Assembly (NCBI GenBank): GCA_013396525.1
Contig: VWYX01000008.1
Location: 1,989,455-2,053,454 of the forward strand
Length of the DNA stretch: 64,000 nucleotides
Origin: Chaetorhynchus papuensis
Taxonomy: Eukaryota; Chordata; Aves; Passeriformes; Rhipiduridae
Direction: 5' to 3'
The notes beneath the pieces were generated by a model, which did no database searches, was not told the origin of the DNA, and saw only the letters and a program-made list of their open reading frames with translations. Below, piece after piece: positions 45,961 to 56,955 of the stretch. The first letter of the stretch is position 1, and every line of letters starts with the position of its first letter. The position numbers and the translations under genes were made by a program.

Positions 45961-48930
45961 TGGAACATTTTCATTCAGCAGCTCACCCAAACACGCTGGT
46001 GAGAGTTGATCTCAGAGGAGTATCTGACACCCTTGTCAGCACCACCCTGCTGCCACCCTCTTCCTCAGTGGGTGAGTGGAGTTGGGTGCTGATGCTCTGG
46101 GCAGGCACTTGGATATCTTCCCACTTTGTTTTGCCAATGTTCTTGCTCGGGGTTGTTTTCCTGACAACCCAGCAATTTTGATCTTTCTTCCAGAAGGCCT
46201 TTTAGTCAGTGTAACTCCCTGACTTTATCCTTCAACATGCTATATTTCAATTATGCCACTTATAAAGAGTGCAAACTACTTACATATAATTTGTTTGTTT
46301 GTTCTGCCTGTGCTCTCTCCTTGTTTTTATCCTCAATCAGTGAACTACCCAGACCAGGACAGTCATCTGTGGTTGTTTGGAAATAAGCCGAGCACATAAA
46401 GTCTTATAATTCTGGGTCCATCATCTCCCCTTCCCCCCACCTCACCACAAATGGACTCTATTACTAATCATAACTCACAGCCAACATCTCTTTGGTTTTA
46501 GAGAGGAAGAGATTTTCAGCCTCGGGCAAAAGACATCCAGTCTGATCATGAGAGATGCTGAAAGCTACGGGGGTTGCTGGCTCATAGTATCACTGAGGAT
46601 ATAGTCCTTGGGGAACAACTTTCCTGCTCATCTAAGTTTTCTTTCATCCAAAATTCAGGCCTGCCCTGTCCCAGTTAGCTGAGTAAAATCTTTACAAGAA
46701 AAGAATGGATTTGGGTGCCTCTGGTGGTTTATTTTTGGGTGTTGAGCACAGTGGAGGGATCTGCTTTGCAGAGATGGCTGAGCAACTTACTTTCTGAAAA
46801 GGAAATGTGCTTACATATCTGAAGCAGAGCACCCTGAAGTGCAGGAATCTGAAATGTCAGGTTACTTTTGAAAATGGCCATAAAACTGCTCAGAATGAAA
46901 AATAATGTGAAAAATTTGAACTTCTCATCAGATGTGGAATTAGGTTCCACCTTCTATGCTACAAAAAACCTTTTATTTTCATGCCTTACAGTGTCTAAAA
47001 ATATTGAAAAATGACAATAAACATTGGAAGCAAAATTTTGCTTTGGCTGAGGCAGAGGTCTGCTACCTGTACTCTTGTACCATGTCCTCTGCTTCCTTTT
47101 AAAGCTGGTGGAGGAAGCACACCAAATCTATGTGTTTGTGTACTGTTTGCGCCTATATTTATATTGTCTTAATTACTTTGTATCCCATACAGTTTTAAAA
47201 ACTTCTCTTTTAGTAACAAAGCTTTCCAGCTCACTTTTGTCTTTCTTTTAAAAATAAACAACTTAAAAGAAGGCAAGATCAGAGGATTAAGTAAATTAAT
47301 GAGAAAGATACTTAAAAGGCTTTCAAAGTCTCCTTCTTGCAACACTGGTATGTAGATTTCTTAAATAAGTAATCATGAGTTCGCAACTCAAATTAGCACC
47401 ACCGTACACGTTAGGGAGGTCTGGCCCAGGAGGTACAAAATTTGGACCCACCTCCATAAAAGAGACAAAGCACGTTTGGTTTCATTTTCTTTTTACCTTT
47501 CACTGCATTTTCCCCTCAGTAGCTGGTGACGGGCATTTCTGTTTTCCCATCCAGTGTGGCAGGCGTGCTTTGGGCTGTTCAGAGAGAGGGAAGCTGTGCA
47601 TCTTTATGCACGAGGTGTAGGCAGCACAGGACAGCATCCCACTCAGCTGTCAGGGAAAGGTGGGAAGAGCTCGGTCTCCGCAGCAGCTGCCAGGTGCCCG
47701 AGAGTCGCTCTGCAGGCACCCAGGGATGGGGAGACGGGGAGGGGGTGCTCAAGCTAGAAAGAAACAGAAAACACAGATAGACACAACTGAGGCCAAGCTT
47801 TGAAAGACAAACCGTAAAGGCTACAGACGGATGTCTTAGCCAGGAGGCACGGAAAAGTATGAAAGGAAGAAGCAATTAGGAGTATTTGTCATAAGAAGCA
47901 TTAGGGAAGAGAACAACTTTGACAACTTAACCTGTGGCATGTAGGCAACTTGCAGCTTGCTGTCACTGAAGCTGAGGTGCAAGAGGCACCATTTTACAAA
48001 AACACCAACTTTTTCCTAGTTCACTCAAGGCCCCGTTTAAGTTACTGGAGAATACAGAACCTCTGCACTCTGCAGTGCAGCACCGCCTCTCCTTCACGCT
48101 TGCTTTCTGTGGGGTGAAAACACTCCAGGTTCTCACCTCGAGGAGGAGAGACTGAGCACAAAGCAGGGGCCCTCCAGCAGCACAGAGGGAGCACTGCCCT
48201 CCACACGCCATGGCCACAGGGAAGCGGTGGGACCGAGGAGTCTGCATTGCAATTCGACCTCTGACACAGATACATATGAATACAAATATAAACATAAACA
48301 TTGTTCTTCTCTCAACAGATTAAGTCAAACTCTAAGGTTGGATGAGAGGTAAGAGTATGCGATATTCTTTCCCCTGATTAGCAAAGGAACCTGTGCCTCT
48401 CATCAGTGGCATCCAGACCTCCTCCGCTTCCCCCTGCAGATTAACCCTGATGCCTCTCATCCCTGTCCCCCGTGGCAGGAGACTGGCAGGGCATGTCCCC
48501 AGTCTAATTTTGGGAATCTTGCCCATGTATCCTTGCTGCCTTTAGAAGACACCTCAGCTCACTAACCTTCCAGCTGCATTTCCCAGGATAAGGACTAAAG
48601 TTGTGAGGGACGAGTCTGGGCCTGGGTGATGAGGCCCAGTGTCCCTTTGTGTCCATTAGCAGAGTTATGCAGGCTCCCAGCAGCTCCCCTGGTTTTGGCT
48701 GTGTGAATCCTGCACTCCTGAAGAATCAGGGCAAAAAGACCTAATTCCTCAAGTTGGTGTCTTAAAGAAGTTTGGAGTAACACCCCTGTTTTGGCCAATG
48801 GAAACACCTGAGACCACAGGAGAGGGTCCCACCTCCCAAAGCCCTCAGGACAAGGAGGCCCAACAACTGGAAAAAACAATTTTAACAAAATATTTAGTAG
48901 CATTTAGAAATTCAGTTATCTAAGATTTGT
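45961..48930. other. Unique non-coding DNA
   Basis: No gene or repeat recognised. (TTTG)n at 46290-46303. Minus frames of 98-112 codons at 47579-48301 are unrecognised. Confidence 0.55.
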
Positions 48931-49012
48931 TAGAAGGGTTTAGTCTTGGTTAAAAAAAAAAATTCCCAAAAATATTGTTGAAAAGGTGTAAACTAAGATT
49001 AATAGTGAAGTA

Positions 49013-49039
49013 AGTGTGTGTGTGTGGGGGGGTGTGTAT
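49013..49039. repeat. (GT)n microsatellite with G run
   Basis: GT dinucleotides interrupted by seven G residues. Confidence 0.8.
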
Positions 49040-49651
49040 AAGCATGCTAGAGAATTCTTTTATCTCATTGAAAGACATTTGATACTTATTAAAAGATTAT
49101 TGCTTTAAGGCATATTTTGATTTTCTGCCTAAGACTGTGGAGAGTCTTGCTACTGAGATAATAACAAAGAAACCTTAAACATGAAAAAAAATAGCCACAT
49201 GAAAGATAGTATGTTCCTTATTAGTAGTGGTATCACTTTCGGTGGGATTGCTTCTCTCCCAGTGTAACAGAAGTTTAAAAGTAAAATCCCATTTCTAGTA
49301 GAAAGAGACACCACACAGTAGTTTTGAACTTTTTTTTTGTATTCAAAACTGCTGGTGTGTGATACTTCATTAAGCAATTATCATGACTATTTACTTCAAA
49401 AATGTATTTACAGTTTCAAGATCTGTGCTAAGGAGAATACAATCAACCGTGTTGCATGTATCAAGACAGAGAGAGTTAGACAAATCTATTAGACATGCCC
49501 CAACAATGCTTTTAAAACTACACTTTTTTCCTGCTCTTAGATGAAAGCATTTTGGGGAGTCTAAAGCAATCATGTGCAATTTTAGAGTGATTGAAACCTT
49601 TCAGAAACTTGAATATATATTTGATGTATTTTTTTACATACATTTTTTTAC

Positions 49652-49671
49652 ATATATATATATATATATAA
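49652..49671. repeat. (AT)n microsatellite
   Basis: About ten perfect AT units in a T-rich context. Confidence 0.85.
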
Positions 49672-50311
49672 TTTTTTTAATATGTGTTTTTACTTTGGTG
49701 TTTCTAGTCTCTCTTTACAGCACCTTCCTGCCCTCAGACATTACAGAAAGCTGGACAGTTGAGCCCAGCATGGTAGAAGAATATTTCAGTCAATGAGTGA
49801 CACAGCTGCAAATATAAGTTCCGTGTAGCTGCAAAACTCTTAGTTTAGAGGAGTAATTTAATTTTTATTGAAGTTAATTAAAGTTCATTCGAATTGATCT
49901 AGATGCAGAAGATGATAACCTTCCTCATGGGAAAGGAAAACAATTATGGCACATAAAGGTAAATAAACAGCATGGAAGCAAAAGACAGTCCCAAATTTAC
50001 AGACCCTTCCTAGTTTACAATGTGCTGAAGTTTAAATACCACATTAAAAATCTCCTGAGGAGGGAGGCATTTGAAATACATGCCTGACTAGTGAAATGGC
50101 ACACAGAATTCATCTCTCTACAAAGATGTGCAAATCTTTTACTCAGGAGCATTTACACATAAAGATTTAGACAGATACTTTCTGTGCTTTGACCTACACT
50201 TATTTCAACAACATCCATCTCTAGAATAACTGTGTTGCCTGCATGAACATGTGTATACTCATTTGTATGAACATTGAGGAGCACATTTGGTGGAAAACAT
50301 TTAGAAGAAGA

Positions 50312-50346
50312 AAAATAAATAAATAGATTAATAAATAAATAAATAA
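50312..50346. repeat. (AAAT)n microsatellite
   Basis: AAAT units with one interruption at about 50325-50331. Confidence 0.8.
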
Positions 50347-51529
50347 GTGATTTTTTTTCCCTCACAGAACAGAAAGGTTAAGGGATCACTGAGTGAGGCA
50401 AGAAGTGCTTTGGCATTGGAGGAAAACTGCAGATCAGAGAATATTATTTTTAACAGCAAAATAAAACCTCTTTTACATTCAGTACTTCCTTTGTTTCATT
50501 CAGGACAGTAGGCATTAGAAAAGGGACACAGCCCCAGGAATGTAGCAACCCAAACCCCATTAAACATGCATGGGGAAGATTTCCAGCCTGCTGTGCAGGG
50601 AGTTACATGCCCAGGCTCTGTTAACAACAGTAATTGTGCATATAATTTCCTGTGCGTTGCTCTGAAAATTCACCCTACAGACTTTAGCTCCATGTCAAGT
50701 AACTCAGCAGCCATTTATTACAGTCTGAGGGCGGAAACCAGAACTTTGAAACTGCAGAATGGCAGCCTTTGCTTCCCTCCCTTTCCCACACTTTTTCCAG
50801 TCTCCATCAACCGAAGCGCAGGTCCAAGGACCAGGTCCTCAGACAAAGCATCTCCAAAGGATGCAGCGTGTCCTGTGTGGTGATGGCTCCCTGTCCCTGC
50901 TCTGGGCTCTGCTGGTCTCATGATGGTCCTTGTTGGGGTCAGCAGATATCTGATTGTGTGCAGACCTCTTTGGACCTGGGTTTCACCTCTGGAAACCTTG
51001 CAGAGGCCTGTGCCTGGATGGGGTAGTGCAGGTGTGGGTGGCCCAAGGAGGAAAGGCACAGCTGCAGTGTGGTGCAGAGTTAATACCCACAGGGGCCCAG
51101 AAAGTCGGAGAGGTGGCAGCTCCCACAGGGCAGGAGCAAATAAACTCACCTAAAGTGACGGACTGAAAGTACTTCAATAGCAGGTTTGAATCAGGCTATT
51201 AAATAATGAGTGGCTGACCCCAGAGAAGGGGCTGGTGCTGAGGTCCTCACAGGGTTTCTGGATAGGGGAATTGCTATGAAAAGCTACCAGGACAAAAGGT
51301 ACAAGTGAAAGCTCTGAGAGTAAAAGTTGCAGTAGGAAACCCAGCTGACAGTGCCCCGATACCAGGCACTGCTGTGAGACATGCCAAGCTGCCCTGAAAG
51401 CTCAGAGTTTTATGGATGAGACCAAAGAACAACTGAAATAAAAACTTTCTGTCCTGGAAAAGCAGTGAAATGCCAAGCTGCCTTCCCTGGCAGAGAAGCA
51501 ATTAAAAGTTTGGCTCTATCTGCTTGCAG

Positions 51530-51599
51530 AAGAGTGAAAGCAGAAAGTAAAATGGAAGCTACATCTGAGGACACCGCAGAATCAGGGCAAGCCATGAAG
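51530..51599 (+). other. Weak candidate internal exon
   Basis: CTATCTGCTTGCAG acceptor, 70 bases with a single open frame, then AAG|GTAATT. Read in phase, the peptide starts RVKAESKMEA and ends ESGQAMK, a charged low-complexity sequence. The acceptor tract is short and no clear branch point is visible. No family recognised. It is compatible in strand, but not demonstrably linked, with the exon at 29917. Confidence 0.2.
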
Positions 51600-52989
51600 G
51601 TAATTTGCTGTAGGAGACCACCGGGCTCCAGAAGATCTTACAGTGAGTTATGTTGAATAAGATCACCCCCCATCTGGTCCTCTGCACTTGGATACTAATT
51701 AAAAATGTATACAAACTAATCATCCACAAAAGTACGTACACACTCAAGCATCCAAACCACCATCCTGACTGCGAAGCAAGAATCCCACCGTCTCCACCAC
51801 GCTCCTCACCAAACCACCCCCTCAGCCCTCAGCACCAGGAGGAAAGGACAAGAGGAAAAAGCAGAACAAAACCAAGATGTTCTTGGCACAGTGTGCCCAC
51901 AAGGTTAGGCAGTGATGCACTAATGAATAAGGTTCTCCAGGGAACAATCCCACACCAGTAGGTGGAATGGCTAATCTAATAGTTTTCTTCCATATCTAAA
52001 TTCTATAAAGGTGTAACTTGCAGCAGGGAGCATGTGATCACTCTTTGAATAAGCAGTGGGAGGGGAAAGGATATGTTTAATGGCCAGAATTAGTTTCCTT
52101 ACACTGGTTTCCTGAGCCATTGTGCAGAATATGCAGCCTAAGAGTGGTGAGAGACTTTTTTTTTTTTTTTTTGATTTTGAAACGGGTACACATCAAATAC
52201 ACCCATCCCCCAGACACAAGAAAATTCTCGCCACATGCTTCTGTCCTCCAGACTTACACAGCATTTTATTGTATGGAACACATCAAAAGGGTTTGGTTCC
52301 CTTGTAAAAGTTTTACAGGAAAATCATTGAAGAGCAGTGTAACTTTTCTTTTTTTTTTTTCAAATTCAAAACTAGAACCAATATTCTGGATTCCCACACT
52401 TTGGTGTGGACTCAGAGAAAGCTGTGCTTTTCTGTACTGTAGAGCAGAAATACAGACCCTGTATAATTAGAATTGCAGTCATGGCCTGTGGGATCTAGTG
52501 ATTTGGACATATTTTATTTAACCAGCTTAGTAAAAGGTAATATTCAGCAGCTGTGATCTATAGCAGAATTACAATTTTCAGGGTCAAGGAGGGATTTTGA
52601 TATTAGGAGGTTGGGCAGAATTGCTGTAAAATCTCATGAGCTGTCGTTAAAAATAAATGAGAAAATAGGTTATCCAAGAGTCATTGTAAGGGAAAAATCA
52701 ATAGGCAGTGTCTATTCACTTGGGCTATCAAAATCCTTGAAATTTGAACAAAAGTTTCACGTTTAGTGTGCTGTAGGTTTTGAAATGTAAGTGGTGAATG
52801 CTCTGTGGGTACAAATTCATTGTGCTGCGCATTCAAACAAGGAGAAACCCTTCTGAAGTTCTGGAGTTCTCTATTAAGACAGTACAGTTCCTTCGTCACC
52901 AAGTCAGACATGTAAAACAGTTGCCAGCAAAACTTCAGAAGCAATTTTAGCTAACTGGTGACAAACTCTCTCTTGGAAACACCGCATTT
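51600..52989. other. Unique non-coding DNA
   Basis: Contains T runs of 17 bases at 52156-52172 and about 17 at 52344-52360 (one interruption). No gene or repeat family seen. Confidence 0.55.
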
Positions 52990-53110
52990 CTTCATCTCAC
53001 CTTGCTCCTCCGGGGTTCCCTCCCACGTCTGGCTCCCGGCGGATGCAGGGAGGGGCTGCAGCCCTGGAGCCCGGGCAGCTTCGCACGCGCCCGGTGCGGA
53101 ACTGCAGCCA
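52990..53110 (-). promoter_or_regulatory. CpG-rich patch with minus-strand donor
   Basis: A GC-rich stretch of about 100 bases with around nine CpGs in otherwise CpG-poor DNA. On the minus strand it ends in GCAAG|GTGAGA, a strong 5' splice site (boundary 53001/53000). CpG-rich sequence directly before a donor is the layout of a first exon. Could be a minor promoter of a minus-strand transcript, or chance. Confidence 0.3.
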
Positions 53111-53330
53111 GCGGAGTTTGGGAGTGAGCATTATTGATAATTCGGAGCAGTACACATAATTGATATGGAAAGGGAGTATCATCCTCATTCAGAAACAATT
53201 AACTTCCCCCTCCAACACAGCAGTTCAAAGAAGACTCAGCCTTTTAAATATGAATGAGCAGAATTTAAAAATATGCAACTATTAGCTATTACAATGTACA
53301 CACGGAGTAGGGTTGGTTTTTTTTTTTTAA
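53100..53330. promoter_or_regulatory. Candidate conserved non-coding element
   Basis: Adjacent to the CpG patch. Homeodomain and SOX-like cores ATTATTGATAATTC, ACATAATTGATATGG, AACAATTAACTTCC and TTTTAAATATGAATGAGC are packed in 150 bases. A 12-base T run closes it (53317-53328). Confidence 0.38.
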
Positions 53331-53849
53331 ATATTCTTGTGGCTACTAAATTTAAGTGTGACATGGATGCAGATGTGCAGGAGCCCAAATCATGCATGGA
53401 CTCCAATCAGCCAGAAGTGGGGAGGGGAAAATGAGAGGTTCACACTGTTATTGGATTCTATTATTTTATTTGAGTCAGATACAACCCAAAAGTCCAGTTA
53501 ATTCTTGGTTCAAGACAGACAACTGAGACTTTACAGAACACACAAGAATTAGCAGAAAACACTCATTGCAAATGGACATCCAAAAAGAAAACCTTTCCCC
53601 AAAGATCAACAACGCTGAGGAATTCAACAGACTCTTCTGCAGCAGCCTGATGAAGATTTGTGCATTGTTAATTTGATTGCAGAAGGTGCATGTTAAATAG
53701 AAAAGAACTGAGTTTGTCACTGTCATCTGAATCCATTCAGTCAGTGCAACAAAGGTATATTTAACTAAAATATGAAACAGACTTGCTAACACCGCATTAT
53801 TTTCTCAGGCTTACAAAGTTAAAAAAAAAATTAAACTGAATATAAATGA
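53331..53849. other. Unique non-coding DNA
   Basis: No gene or repeat. A 105-codon minus frame at 53475-53792 is AT-rich and unrecognised. Confidence 0.5.
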
Positions 53850-54115
53850 CTTTGAGCATTTTTTATGACACCCACAGCCTAAGTGATCCAGATAATGTAA
53901 TCTAACCATCATTAGAAACCATGAAATTACAATTCCTCCGGGATGGATATTTATCTCTCTGTTACATACAGAAAGGCGATTAATTAGTAGCTCTTTCAGT
54001 GTTTAACATTAGTGTGTACGGAGGCTGATTAAAATCTAACTATAGAACAGCTATGATAGCTAACACGTAATCTGGGGAAAGTTTAGCTGGGGCACGAAGA
54101 AGCACCTTAAAAAGA
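53850..54115. promoter_or_regulatory. Candidate conserved non-coding element
   Basis: Repeat-free; GATTAATTAG (53978-53987) plus AACCATCATTAGAAACC, GCTGATTAAAATC and ACACGTAATC. The density of TAAT cores is well above that of the flanking DNA. Confidence 0.38.
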
Positions 54116-56781
54116 AAACTTAAAAAAATGTACTCTTAGAAGTAGGTAGCTTCAAAGCCAAAACACAGGCTTCCTTCTAATTTCTGTTACACACAGCAAT
54201 CATGACAATTACTGAGATTGCAAAAACCTCAATATTCAAAACAATTAAACCCACGCCAAATATTTTTCCAAAGTGGTACAATTCACAGAATACCCTTTTG
54301 CTTTTGAGAAAAGTGTACAGAACACAGTCATGAAGGGAATCATACTGTCTTGAATGGCTTATTCTGAAATTTAAACAGGAGGGTTTGCCAGGCTGAGTCT
54401 GTGTGTGTCCTGTATGGACAGGACAGCGTGCACACACTGTGTGGGCTAAATTCATATTTCTGGTGTAATTTCACTGGCTCGTGTGGAATGCACCAAAGAT
54501 GTGTCAGTGTGTGTGTGCAGAGAATTTCCTCCAGGACCTCACGGGGGACAAGAGCACACGGATAATTTCACTTTGGGAGGAATAAACAGAGGCAACTTTA
54601 GCAGGTTTGCTTCCCAGAGCAAACTTTTTATTCACAAATCTTCTGTGAATAAAAATACTGGAGGAATTTCACACAAGGGCAGTTGAAAAATCCCAATTCA
54701 CTAGTTGTTATTTTGAAAATAATTTCTTACTTTGGCATCACTGTACCTAGGTATGGGATATAAGAGGTTTGGGCTGGTTGAGAAGAGGGAAGAAGCTTTA
54801 AAAGAAAATGTGAACAGCTCAGCAAAAACTCCAAGGTAACCCTGGTTATATTTAATTTTTTGAAACTATCAGGTGAGACCACAAGTCAGTATTGGACATA
54901 GGCTGTATTTTAGTGAGGACAAAAAAAAATAAATTTGAAGTACCTTTAAAATGTAGTGTAAAGAAAGGACACTTTACCACCCCCACAGCCCCCCAGTTCA
55001 GGTCCCAAAGAACTGAGCCACTGATTCCTAATCCTCTCCATTGCATCAAGTATTGTGTAGATGCTGCTCTCTTCTGGCTGCCTACACAAATTTTAATATG
55101 CAAAATGTTAATAAAAAGTGAAATAAAAGGCTGAGAACAATTAAAAGATGGCCTCAAAGTGCTGAGGGCAATGCAGGCACCTCCGAGGCCTTGCTGGTGA
55201 GAGGTGGCCTATAATCAGCCACCTCATAGTTCTGATCCTACGCCACATGGGCCACGACCTCCTTCAAAATTTCCCTCCTCTCTTCCTGAAGACCTCACTC
55301 AGGATGACCCACACTCATATTTGGAGGCAAGGGGAAGGCATGCTCTTATTTTTCAGGAGAAAAATAAGATGGAGATGGGCAGCACTGTCTAGTGTGGGTA
55401 AACCACCCAGGGCAAGGGGCACAGCTGTGATGCTGTGGGGGGTGTGCATTTGGCCATCTTGCACCTCATGACAACCTGAGTATCAACAGCTCAGTTTTGA
55501 ATTCTTAAAAAAACAAGGACAACTGAAACCCAGTGAGAAGGTTAAAAAACCCCACAAAAACAAAACAACAAAAAACTTCTAAAATCTCAAGTGACCCTTG
55601 CATCAGGACAAGGATCTTTGAGCCTACCCAGCACAGCCAAACTGCCAAACCAAGTGTATCAGGGGTCACACCACCCCTTCAGAGAGAGCAGAGGAGGAAC
55701 AAGATTCCTTTGAATAGGTTGGAGGTAGGAGATAAGAGGTCACCATGGCATCCCATTGCTCCACTGTGGGACACAACAGGGTAGGACACTACTGGGGTCC
55801 AAAATGACCTCAGGATGGTTGACTTCTTTCTGCCCTCTAGTTCCACACTATAGACGTGTCCCTGTCAGGCACCTCTGACCACCCTCTCTGCAGGTTTCCT
55901 CTAGCAGATCTACCAGGTCAGTCCTGTGCTTCAGAGGAGGTGCCACACCCTGCCCCATCCATCTCATGTGCCCACGCAGTAACATCATGTAACCATTGTG
56001 TGCCTTAGAAAGAGCTGCTCTGAGGGCAGGTGACACCTGTGGGTGGTGTGAGTTCACACTGTCCAACTGCACCCAAGTCACCAGTCCAAGCTGCAGGACA
56101 GCTCAGGCACTGTGTGCAAGCCAAAACATCTCATCCTAGAGACAGAGGAAATAACCAACACTGATCCAACCCCACACTAATTCATTGTCCTCCTTAAGGT
56201 TCTTAAAAGATAAAATTAATCTCCAACTCAAGTGTTACCTGGCTATGTCCCGTGTCCCTGGAGCCCTGCAGACCACGCAGCCAGGACACACGGCTGGGGC
56301 TGAAGCCTTATGAAGGTGAGAAGGGCTGTCTCCATGACAGACCAGCTACTTCGGGTGGCTGGGGACCACATGTTTGCGTGGCACTGGTTTGCTCCTGCTG
56401 CGGGAAGGAGAGGAAGTGCAGTCCTCACAGCATCCCTGGGACTCACAGGGATATCTGTTACAATTCATTAAGTAGTGCTCTAAGAAGTTACAATAATAAC
56501 ATTTCAACAGAGTTTCCAGAGGGAGTCTCAGAAACTACAGGAAAAGCTGACAAGTTTCAATCCATTTATCAAAGCACTCCAAGACAGATGAAACAGCAGA
56601 GCTGCTTAGTGAGGAATGTCTCTCTTTCTGGGTGTCCAGAGCATTTCAGTAAATAAAAAGCTCTTTAAAAATAAGTCAATACAATGGAATCCCTTTTGCC
56701 TTTTGCCAGCGCTTGTATTACACTTACACCCAAATGACCCTCCTACCTATAATACTGCAGCATTTACACACACATCAAATG
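54116..56781. other. Unique non-coding DNA
   Basis: No gene or repeat family recognised. The largest frame is 134 codons (+, 56252-56656), without a domain. Confidence 0.55.
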
Positions 56782-56955
56782 GGTGCTTTCCACTTACATA
56801 ATACATTTAATCCAGGGATTACAGAGCACATTATATATTAAACATTACACCACCTCGTGAGGTAGGTGAGCATTAATGAAGTTGTGGTGGGTAAACTGAG
56901 GCCCAGGCCAGCTTTATTACTCGCCTGTGGTCCACAGGCAATCAGCGGAAAAGTC
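56782..56955 (-). repeat. MIR-family SINE relic
   Basis: Antisense to MIR in the right order and spacing: GTGCTTTCCACTTACATAAT, CCTCGTGAGGTAGGTGAGCA, GTAAACTGAGGCCCAGGCCA, ACTCGCCTGTGGTCCACAGG, CAATCAGCGGAAAAGTC. It matches the MIR core and the ATGAGGTAGGT / AAACTGAGGC landmarks. These elements predate the amniote radiation, which explains the divergence. Confidence 0.6.

Larger units (their letters stand above)
48931..51529. other. Unique non-coding DNA with microsatellites
   Basis: Holds the GT, AT and AAAT repeats listed separately. A 143-codon minus frame at 50718-51149 and overlapping + frames lack domains. The 13-mer ATGCCAAGCTGCC occurs twice, at 51381-51393 and 51470-51482. Confidence 0.55.
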
